NCBI GenBank assembly: GCA_001800945.1
Contig: MGWJ01000065.1
Location: 1-10,203 of the forward strand
Length of the DNA stretch: 10,203 nt
Origin: Flavobacteria bacterium RIFCSPLOWO2_12_FULL_31_7
GTDB lineage: Bacteria > Bacteroidota > Bacteroidia > Flavobacteriales > Flavobacteriaceae
Direction: 5' to 3'
The notes beneath the pieces are model-generated. The model ran no database searches, was not told the origin of the DNA, and saw only the letters and a list, made by a program, of their open reading frames with translations. Shown here one piece after another: positions 1 to 5,752 of this stretch. The position numbers were made by a program, and so were the translations under genes. Position 1 is the first letter of the stretch, and every line of letters starts with the position of its first letter.

Positions 1-198
1 GTGGACAAGAAAATTGATTATTCGATCTTAAAAGGATTTCAATTTGATGTTTTAGCGGTTCATTTCGAAAATAAAATACCTTCTTTTATTAAAGAAGTGG
101 ATGTTTTATCTACAAATCAAAAAATATTAGATTACTATTGTGATTCTAATGCACCACCTTTTTACAAACTCTATTCGCAACTTATTTTTTATGCATAA
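1..198 (+). CDS. HYC_CC_PP-like small protein, 3' part (5' end outside window)
   Basis: This frame is open from the first base to a TAA at 196-198. Its 65 residues end in a run containing YYC, then NAPPFYKLY, then an aromatic-rich tail. That ending resembles the C-terminus of the small HYC_CC_PP family found in Bacteroidota beside TonB-dependent receptors, which is named for its conserved HYC, CC and PP motifs. Only the PP part is visible here. Family members are longer than 65 residues and begin with a signal peptide, which is absent, so the GTG at base 1 is most likely an internal codon and the gene starts upstream of the window. The receptor gene follows 71 bases downstream with no terminator between, so the two are probably cotranscribed. 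No biochemical function is established for the family. A role in metal handling is inferred from the neighbours only. Confidence 0.6.
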   Translation: MDKKIDYSILKGFQFDVLAVHFENKIPSFIKEVDVLSTNQKILDYYCDSNAPPFYKLYSQLIFYA

Positions 199-269
199 TT
201 AGTATTGTTTTTAGTTTACTTAGCTGTTTTAGTTAGGCTCAAAAAATTATAAACTTTATTAAAATAATT

Positions 270-2555
270 ATGTATAGATTATTGTTATTGGTTTTATTAC
301 CAATCTTCTCTTTTGCACAAAGTAGTGTGCGAGGGATAATTACTGATAAGGAAAACAATCCAATCGCTAATGTAAAAATTACGATTTCAGAATTAAATTC
401 TACTTTTTTTTCAGATGAAAGTGGTTCTTTTGATTTAATTCAAGGAAACGGAAGTGTGTCACTTATTTTAGAAAAAGAAGGATTTCAAAAATTAGAAATT
501 CAGCAAAGTACCGCTCAAGATTTTACGATTCAACTAGAAAAAATTATTGTTGAAAGTAATATCGAAACCGTTAAAGTAGTTAAAAATCAAAAAACTTTAG
601 GTCGAAAACAAAAAGCGGTTACTAATACGCAGAATTTATCGCAAGGCGAATTACAAAAAGCAGCTTGTTGTAATTTATCTGAAAGTTTCGAAACGAATCC
701 ATCAATTGATGTAAACTTTTCTGATGCCGTTACTGGAAACAAACAAATTAAAATGTTAGGCTTAACTAGTCCGTATATTTTGATGAGTGAAGAAAATATT
801 CCAGCTATTCGTGGTGCCTTACAAGCAACAGGTTTAAATTTTATTCCGGGAACTTGGGCAGAAAGTATTCAAATCACAAAAGGCGCTGGAAGTGTGACGA
901 ACGGCTATGAAAGTATTTCCGGGCAAATTAATTACGAATTGTTAAAACCTCAAAAAGAAGATCCGTTTTTCGCTAATGTTTATGCTTCAAATGATGGTAG
1001 ATATGAGTTGAATACACATTTCGCAAATAAATATTCGGATAAATTAAGTTCGTTAGTTTTATTGCACGGCAACACCAGAAATAGTAAAAACGACATGAAT
1101 GATGATGGATTTCTAGACAATCCGTTAGGGAAACAAGTCAATATTTTAAACCGTTGGCAATATAATAATGTTGAAAAAGGTATCGTTTCGTTTTTAAATA
1201 TCAAATACTTTAAAGATGAAAAAACAGGCGGAACTTATAATCAAGATATGTTAAGTCCTTTAACATGGACCAGTAATGTAAACACGGATAAAGTAGAATT
1301 GTCTCATAAAATTGGCTACCTTTTCCCAGATATGCCTTTTCAAAGTATCGGGTTTCAACAAGCATTTCAATATAATAAAATGAATTCTCAATTTGGTTCA
1401 AATAGTCATCAAATTAATCATAAAAGTTACTTTTCTAATTTATTGTTCAATTCTATCATTAACAATACCAAGCATAAGTTTATCACAGGAATTAACTTTA
1501 ATTATGACAGCTATCAAGAAAATTTGTTAGTAAATTTTTCGAAAAACTACGACAGAATTGATACTTCAATCGGTTCGTTTTTTGAATATGCTTTTGATAA
1601 TTTGAATAATTTCAGTTTTGTTTTAGGCGCTAGAGCTGATAATCACAACAGATTAGGTTTGTTTTTCACGCCAAGAGCACACGTAAAATACAATCCGTTT
1701 GAAAAAACAACGTTGCGTTTTTCAGCTGGAAGAGGAAAAAGAGCGTCGAATATGTTTGTGGAAAATATCAATATTTTGGCGAGTTCTAGAGATGTGATTG
1801 TAACTGATGAAAATGGTAAGTTGTACGGTTTAAATCCAGAAATAGCTTGGAATTACGGAACAAGTTTAATTCAGAAATTTTATCTTTTTGGTAAAGAAAA
1901 TGAAATTGTTGTAGATTATTATAAAACGGATTTCAGTAACCAAATTGTGGTAGATTTAGAAAATCCAAGTCAAGTTACCTTTTCCAATTTAAAAGGGAAA
2001 AGTTTTGCAGAATCGTTTCAAATTGAGTGGAATATTACTTTAATGAGACATTTAAATTTAAGAACTGCCTATAAATATTTGAATGTAAAAACAGATTATG
2101 CAACGGGTTTATTAGACAAACCACTTCAAGCTAAAAACAGGTTTTTTGCTAATATTGCTTATGAAACGCATATCTTAAATAAAGGACAACAATGGAAATT
2201 TGATGCAACATTCAACTGGATTGGCGAACAACGCTTACCAAGTACATTAGCCAATCCTGTTCAATATCAATTGCCTGCTTATTCGCCAAGTTATCAATTG
2301 ATTAATGCACAAGTTACCAGAACTTTTTCTAGTACATTTGAAATGTATGTAGGAGCAGAAAATTTAGGTAATTTTAAACAGAAGAATGCCATTATTGCAT
2401 CAGATAATCCAAATAGCCCGTATTTTGATAGTACGATGATTTATGGTCCAGTTTTTGGTAATATGTTTTATGCCGGATTACGTTTTAAAATTAAAGCTAA
2501 AAAGGAAGTTGTTGCTACTGAAATAAAGGAAGTAGAAAATCATAATAATCATTAA
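270..2555 (+). CDS. TonB-dependent outer-membrane receptor with carboxypeptidase-like N-terminal domain, putative metal uptake
   Basis: The product is a 761-residue outer-membrane receptor. Residues 1-16 form a signal peptide ending FSFAQ. Residues about 18-91 match the CarboxypepD_reg-like beta-sandwich (VRGIITDKENNPIANVKI), common at the N-terminus of Bacteroidota receptors. A plug domain follows at about 115-225, and the rest is a 22-strand-type beta-barrel with alternating aromatic strands. The plug opens with a Cys-Cys pair at 133-134 (KAACCNLSESF) followed by NPSIDVNFSDAVTG and KQIKMLGL, a pattern typical of receptors located beside HMA and HYC_CC_PP genes. The last recognisable barrel strand (YAGLRFKI) is followed by a charged tail ending NHNNH, whereas such receptors usually finish on an aromatic strand residue. 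Energy would come from TonB-ExbBD, not encoded here. There is no SusD partner, which argues against glycan import. The substrate is probably a metal ion or chelate, but this is inferred from context. Confidence 0.9.
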   Translation: MYRLLLLVLLPIFSFAQSSVRGIITDKENNPIANVKITISELNSTFFSDESGSFDLIQGNGSVSLILEKEGFQKLEIQQSTAQDFTIQLEKIIVESNIETVKVVKNQKTLGRKQKAVTNTQNLSQGELQKAACCNLSESFETNPSIDVNFSDAVTGNKQIKMLGLTSPYILMSEENIPAIRGALQATGLNFIPGTWAESIQITKGAGSVTNGYESISGQINYELLKPQKEDPFFANVYASNDGRYELNTHFANKYSDKLSSLVLLHGNTRNSKNDMNDDGFLDNPLGKQVNILNRWQYNNVEKGIVSFLNIKYFKDEKTGGTYNQDMLSPLTWTSNVNTDKVELSHKIGYLFPDMPFQSIGFQQAFQYNKMNSQFGSNSHQINHKSYFSNLLFNSIINNTKHKFITGINFNYDSYQENLLVNFSKNYDRIDTSIGSFFEYAFDNLNNFSFVLGARADNHNRLGLFFTPRAHVKYNPFEKTTLRFSAGRGKRASNMFVENINILASSRDVIVTDENGKLYGLNPEIAWNYGTSLIQKFYLFGKENEIVVDYYKTDFSNQIVVDLENPSQVTFSNLKGKSFAESFQIEWNITLMRHLNLRTAYKYLNVKTDYATGLLDKPLQAKNRFFANIAYETHILNKGQQWKFDATFNWIGEQRLPSTLANPVQYQLPAYSPSYQLINAQVTRTFSSTFEMYVGAENLGNFKQKNAIIASDNPNSPYFDSTMIYGPVFGNMFYAGLRFKIKAKKEVVATEIKEVENHNNH

Positions 2556-2558
2556 AAT

Positions 2559-2601
2559 AACACAGATTAATCTGGTTTTAAAAACTTTTTTAATCTGTGT
2601 T
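2559..2601. repeat. 12-bp perfect inverted repeat (terminator or attenuator hairpin) after the TonB receptor
   Basis: AACACAGATTAA at 2559-2570 is perfectly complementary to TTAATCTGTGTT at 2590-2601, with a 19-base loop. A short T run follows only weakly before an A-rich stretch, so termination would be inefficient. The left arm also overlaps a smaller palindrome, CAGATTAATCTG at 2563-2574, which would compete with the long stem. It may reduce read-through from the receptor gene into the HMA gene or stabilise the receptor transcript's 3' end. Confidence 0.6.
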
Positions 2602-2635
2602 TAAAAAGAAAAATAAGTAATTAAATTTTTAACCT

Positions 2636-2658
2636 GAGGATGAATATATTCGTTCCTC
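2636..2658. repeat. Imperfect hairpin just upstream of the HMA gene
   Basis: GAGGA at 2636-2640 pairs with TCCTC at 2654-2658, and the inner palindrome GAATATATTC (2642-2651) extends the stem after a small asymmetric internal loop. The element ends 15 bases before the HMA start codon, so it lies in the 5' leader of that gene if the gene is cotranscribed with the receptor. It could be an operator, an mRNA structure controlling translation, or a decayed repeat. The sequence alone does not decide. Confidence 0.4.
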
Positions 2659-2673
2659 GCAATAACAAAAAAT

Positions 2674-3024
2674 ATGAAAAAATTAGTTTTAGTTGTATTG
2701 TTTACCTTTATAGGTTTGAATATGAATGCGAAAGAGAAACCAAATAAGAATAAAAAAGTAGAGATTGAAGTGAATGGGAATTGCGATATGTGTAAAAAAC
2801 GTATTGAAAAAGCGGCTTATTCTGTAAAAGGTGTGAAAAGTGCTACTTGGCATGCTGATCACCAGGATTTACATTTAATTTTAGATGAAACTAAATGTAA
2901 AGTAATAGATGTGGAAACTGCAATTGCAAAAGCAGGTCATGATACTCAAGATATTAAAGCTACGGATGCACAATATGCTAAGATTCACGGATGTTGTAAA
3001 TATAGAACAGACGGAAATCACTAA
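2674..3024 (+). CDS. Secreted heavy-metal-associated (HMA) domain protein
   Basis: The product is a 116-residue protein with a signal peptide (about 1-19, MKKLVLVVLF then LNMNA) and one ferredoxin-like HMA fold at about 27-95. The metal loop reads NGNCDMCKKRIE, with Cys37 and Cys40 as the CxxC ligands. The methionine of the classical GMxCxxC loop is missing, so the copper assignment usual for HMA chaperones should not be taken for granted. Extra possible ligands are Cys75, His60, His63, His67 and a C-terminal HGCCKYR with Cys107-Cys108. This suggests a periplasmic metal carrier or buffer, not a cytoplasmic chaperone. It lies 118 bases after the TonB receptor with no clear promoter of its own, so it is probably in the same transcript. 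The start is the ATG after an A-rich stretch, which fits Bacteroidota initiation. An HMA-type fold is near certain; transport partner and metal are inferred. Confidence 0.88.
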   Translation: MKKLVLVVLFTFIGLNMNAKEKPNKNKKVEIEVNGNCDMCKKRIEKAAYSVKGVKSATWHADHQDLHLILDETKCKVIDVETAIAKAGHDTQDIKATDAQYAKIHGCCKYRTDGNH

Positions 3025-3025
3025 A

Positions 3026-3057
3026 TTAACAAATGTTAAAATAAATTGTTATATTTG
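3026..3057 (+). promoter_or_regulatory. Probable promoter and dyad upstream of the DUF1761 gene
   Basis: TATATTTG at 3050-3057 matches the Bacteroidota -7 box TAnnTTTG and lies 28 bases before the ATG at 3086. No perfect TTG is found at the -33 position; TTA at 3026-3028 with a 21-base spacer is the nearest. The -33 region coincides with a dyad, TTAACA-AA-TGTTAA (3026-3039), which could be an operator but may be chance in AT-rich DNA. Confidence 0.5.
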
Positions 3058-3085
3058 GAATAACTAACCAATTAAATTATTTATT

Positions 3086-3568
3086 ATGCCTTTTAATTTT
3101 TACGCAATTTTAGCAGCAACATTAGTTTCATTAGTGGTAGGTTTTGTTTGGTACAATCCTAAAGTATTCGGAACCATTTGGATGCAAGAAACAGGAATGA
3201 CTGAAGAAAAAGCTCAACAAGGAAATATGGCTAAAATCTTCGGTTTAACGATTGTTTACTCTTTTTTGATTTCATTTATGTTGTCAGGAATGGTAATTCA
3301 TCAAATTGGAGCTTTAGGAATGACAGGTGGCGATGAATCGGTCGCTTTGCCTTCTTATGCTGCTTTTATGAAAGATTATGGAAACGCTTTCAGAAGTTTC
3401 CAGCATGGTGCGCTTCATGGTTGCATGACAGGTGTGTTGTTTGTTCTACCTATCACAGCAATTAACGGTTTGTTTGAGCAAAAATCTTGGAGATATATTT
3501 TAGTTACTGGAGGTTTTTGGGTTGTTTCTTTAACTATCATGGGTGCGATTATTTGCGGATGGAAATAA
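3086..3568 (+). CDS. DUF1761 family integral membrane protein
   Basis: The product is 160 residues with four predicted membrane helices at about 4-23, 51-72, 109-130 and 136-157. The end of helix 1 carries WYNPKVFG followed by TIW, matching the GxxWYxPxxFGxxW signature of DUF1761, and the length is normal for the family. The loop between helices 2 and 3 is soluble and contains FMKDYGNAFRSFQHGALHG, leading into helix 3. The family has no known biochemical function; members are small inner-membrane proteins. The gene has its own -7 promoter box upstream and a hairpin terminator downstream, so it looks monocistronic and is not obviously part of the preceding metal module. The ATG at 3086 is the only sensible start because the first helix begins immediately after it. 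Confidence 0.85.
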   Translation: MPFNFYAILAATLVSLVVGFVWYNPKVFGTIWMQETGMTEEKAQQGNMAKIFGLTIVYSFLISFMLSGMVIHQIGALGMTGGDESVALPSYAAFMKDYGNAFRSFQHGALHGCMTGVLFVLPITAINGLFEQKSWRYILVTGGFWVVSLTIMGAIICGWK

Positions 3569-3590
3569 TTAACATTTTATTATAAAATAG

Positions 3591-3616
3591 AAGTCCTACA
3601 TTTGTGGGACTTTTTT
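3591..3616 (+). terminator. Rho-independent terminator of the DUF1761 gene
   Basis: AAGTCCTAC (3591-3599) pairs with GTGGGACTT (3604-3612) through one U-G wobble around an ATTT loop, and the T run continues to 3616. It lies 22 bases after the stop codon at 3568. The loop region also holds the -7 promoter box of the next gene. Confidence 0.75.
3597..3604 (+). promoter_or_regulatory. -7 promoter box of the acyltransferase gene, inside the terminator
   Basis: TACATTTG is an exact match to the Bacteroidota -7 consensus TAnnTTTG. A start about 7 bases downstream, near 3611, would leave roughly an 11-base leader before the TTG codon at 3622. That resembles the short leader at the next gene, 4778. 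No convincing -33 TTG is present at the expected distance, which lowers confidence. Confidence 0.45.
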
Positions 3617-3621
3617 ATGCC

Positions 3622-4692
3622 TTGGAAAAAATTACAATAAAAATATTCGATACAATTAATGACTTACCAGAAAATTGGAATGCAGTAGCTGCTGAAAACC
3701 ATTTTCTGCAACTCCCGTATTTGAAAGTTTTAGAGCTTTCTGCACCAACCAATATGCAATGTTTTTATATTGGATATTATGAAAATGCTACATTAATTGG
3801 CGTTTCATTAGCACAATATTTAGATTTAAATAAGTTAGAATCTTTTGGTGAAAGAGACAATTGTTTTAAAACTTATATTCGAAATTTTATTTTTAGAAAT
3901 TTTGCTTCGCACACGCTGTTTATTGGAAATAACATGATTACAGGGCAAAATAGTTTTATATTCAACAAAGAAATAAGTTTTGAAGATGTTAGTCATGTAT
4001 TGATGCAAAGTTCTCAGGAATTGGTAAAATACTTCAAACAAAAAGGAATAAAAATTCATTTGGTTTCTTTTAAAGATTTTTATCAAGATTGTGCTACAGC
4101 ATTTAAAAACCATGCTTTTGCTAAGGTGTATGAATTCAATACGCAGCCAAATATGGTTTTTGAATTGCCTTCAAATTGGCTTACTGCTGAAGATTATTAC
4201 AATTCATTTTCGAAAAAATATAGAGATCAATACATCGAAAATGAATTGTATCATCATGTGGCCAAAAATGCTCCTTTTAATACTTTTTTCCTTGCTGAAA
4301 ATCATTTCTCCACTTTCAAAAGACAATGTGGAAATGGTTTTAGAATATTCGGTTATTTTTTAAATGATAAACTTATTGGTTTTCATTCCGTTTTGTTAAA
4401 TGATACGGTTTTAGAAACTTATTTTTTAGGTTACGATGACCAAGTACAAAAAGAAAATATGTTGTATTTGAATATGTTGTACAATATGACTGAATTCGGA
4501 ATTACACATCAATTTAAAAAAATCATTTTCGGAAGAACAGCTTTAGAGATTAAAAGTTCAATTGGCGCAACTCCTGTAATGATGTCGGGTTTTATTTACC
4601 ACAGAATGCTATTAGTTAACAAATTTCTAGGTAAAATTTTTAAAAATTTAGAACCCGAAACGGTTTGGCACCAACGCCACCCTTTTAAATAA
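3622..4692 (+). CDS. FemAB/GNAT-like acyltransferase of unknown substrate
   Basis: From TTG 3622 the product is 356 residues, beginning MEKITIKIF. The upstream in-frame GTG at 3604 is unlikely because it sits in the right arm of the terminator hairpin, and the only nearby ATG (3617) is out of frame and stops after seven codons. The protein looks like a tandem GNAT fold of the FemAB-like/BioF2-acetyltransferase type. In the C-terminal half the core strands FGYFLNDKLIGFHSVL and TYFLGYD are followed by the helix YLNMLYNMTEFGI and then FGRTALEIKSSIGATP, where the R-T-x-x-E-x-K-S pattern resembles the conserved end of this group. There is no signal peptide or membrane helix, so it is cytoplasmic. 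Relatives transfer acyl or aminoacyl groups, some to peptidoglycan precursors, but the substrate here cannot be read. It stands alone between a terminator and a promoter. Confidence 0.75.
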   Translation: MEKITIKIFDTINDLPENWNAVAAENHFLQLPYLKVLELSAPTNMQCFYIGYYENATLIGVSLAQYLDLNKLESFGERDNCFKTYIRNFIFRNFASHTLFIGNNMITGQNSFIFNKEISFEDVSHVLMQSSQELVKYFKQKGIKIHLVSFKDFYQDCATAFKNHAFAKVYEFNTQPNMVFELPSNWLTAEDYYNSFSKKYRDQYIENELYHHVAKNAPFNTFFLAENHFSTFKRQCGNGFRIFGYFLNDKLIGFHSVLLNDTVLETYFLGYDDQVQKENMLYLNMLYNMTEFGITHQFKKIIFGRTALEIKSSIGATPVMMSGFIYHRMLLVNKFLGKIFKNLEPETVWHQRHPFK

Positions 4693-4730
4693 AATTTTAT
4701 ATCCTATTCAAAATTGACTGCATTGTTTTC

Positions 4731-4761
4731 TTGAAATAAACTAATAGTTTTCTTACTTTTG
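4731..4761 (+). promoter_or_regulatory. Bacteroidota-type promoter of the lipoprotein/TPR operon
   Basis: The -33 element TTG lies at 4731-4733 and the -7 box TACTTTTG (TAnnTTTG) at 4754-4761, with a 20-base spacer, which is the preferred arrangement for the Bacteroidota primary sigma factor. Transcription should start near 4767-4768, giving about a 10-base leader before the ATG at 4778. This is the best promoter in the window. Confidence 0.75.
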
Positions 4762-4777
4762 AACATATTTTAATTTC

Positions 4778-5752
4778 ATGCAAAAAGCATTTTTATTCCT
4801 TTTATTTTTGGTAGTCTTTTCTTGTAAAGAGAATCCGAAAAATACGGTTTCGTTTTATTTCTGGAGAACTGAATTTAATTTATCTATTAAAGAAGCACAA
4901 GTTTTAAAAGACAATAATGTCTCCAAATTATATGTGCGTTATTTTGATGTTGCATTGCAAAACAATATACCGTTTCCGGTTAAGCCGGTACAATTTCAAA
5001 CGAAATCGGTTACTCAAAAAATTATACCTACCATTTTCATTAAGAATGAAGTTTTTTTATCTAAGATAACGAATATCGAATTGTTAAGTCAAAATATTTT
5101 AAAGTTAATTCAACAGATAAATGGAGTAAATAAAATCTCAAATTCAGAAATTCAAATAGATTGCGATTGGTCTTTGGAAAGTCGAGATAAGTATATGTCG
5201 TTTTTGAAAATCTTAAAAAGTAAATATGGGAAAACGGTGTCGGCAACCATCCGATTGCATCAAGTGAAATATTTCGAAAAAACAAAAGTGCCACCTGTGG
5301 ATTACGGCGTTTTGATGCTTTACAATATTGGAAGTGTAAATGCTAAAGGCGAAAAAGCCATTTACGATAAAGAAATTGCGTTACAGTATTTGCCTTATTT
5401 GGAAAAGTATCCTTTAAAAATTAAAACAGCTTTACCTATATTTTCTTGGTTAGTACATTCAAGAAACGGACGAGTAGTGCAAATAATTTCAAAGAAAAAT
5501 ATAAATGATTATCAAAATAAAATTAATTTTGATGTTGCTTATCCAAAACATGTGGTGACTCAAAGTGGTATTGCTTTTGGCGATTTTTATAAAGCAGGTG
5601 ATATTTTGTTTGAAGAAACAATTTTACCAGATGATATTGATGAAATGAAAATACTAATTCATAAATATAGTAAGCATCCTCAAACGGAATTTATTTATTA
5701 CGATTTAGATCAGAAAAATTTAAACAAACACAAAAATGAGTACAATTTTTAG
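4778..5752 (+). CDS. Lipoprotein with TIM-barrel-like features, function unknown
   Basis: The product is 324 residues. A lipoprotein signal peptide ends at VFSC with Cys16 as the lipid-modified residue, followed by KEN. The mature part begins SFYFWRTEF and then alternates short strands and helices as in a TIM barrel: LYVRYFDV (51-58), KIIPTIFI (81-88), IQIDCDW (126-131), SATIRLHQV (155-163), YGVLMLYNIG (176-185) and KTALPIFSW. The Asp-rich strand IQIDCDW and the strand order recall the glycoside-hydrolase-like DUF3142 fold, but this is a weak resemblance and no catalytic pair can be assigned. It is probably anchored in the outer membrane. The gene heads a three-gene operon: the next gene starts inside it, overlapping by 17 bases in another frame, which suggests translational coupling. 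Confidence 0.7.
   Translation: MQKAFLFLLFLVVFSCKENPKNTVSFYFWRTEFNLSIKEAQVLKDNNVSKLYVRYFDVALQNNIPFPVKPVQFQTKSVTQKIIPTIFIKNEVFLSKITNIELLSQNILKLIQQINGVNKISNSEIQIDCDWSLESRDKYMSFLKILKSKYGKTVSATIRLHQVKYFEKTKVPPVDYGVLMLYNIGSVNAKGEKAIYDKEIALQYLPYLEKYPLKIKTALPIFSWLVHSRNGRVVQIISKKNINDYQNKINFDVAYPKHVVTQSGIAFGDFYKAGDILFEETILPDDIDEMKILIHKYSKHPQTEFIYYDLDQKNLNKHKNEYNF

Noticed and set aside
199..269. A small extra gene or signal-peptide remnant between the first two genes
   Set aside because: Short hydrophobic codon runs exist (LLSCF-like), but they are interrupted by stops and have no start codon, so this is treated as an intergenic leader.
980..1401. Two antisense open frames inside the TonB receptor gene
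   Set aside because: They have no plausible composition, domain or start context and lie opposite a well-supported coding frame.
3604..3621. GTG at 3604 as the start of the acyltransferase, adding six residues
   Set aside because: The codon lies in the right arm of the upstream terminator hairpin and within the -7 box, and the added residues (MGLFYA) come from the stem and T run. TTG 3622 gives a natural N-terminus.
3617..3640. ATG at 3617 as a start joined to the acyltransferase by a frameshift in the A-run
   Set aside because: As given, this frame stops after seven codons. One extra A would fuse it to the gene, but nothing in the sequence proves an error, so it is kept only as an alternative.
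3835..4363. Open frames on both strands overlapping the acyltransferase
   Set aside because: They show the skewed Ile/Lys/Phe-rich composition of shadow frames and contain no recognisable domain.
5061..5294. Antisense open frame in the lipoprotein gene
   Set aside because: It is a shadow of the coding strand without promoter or family features.
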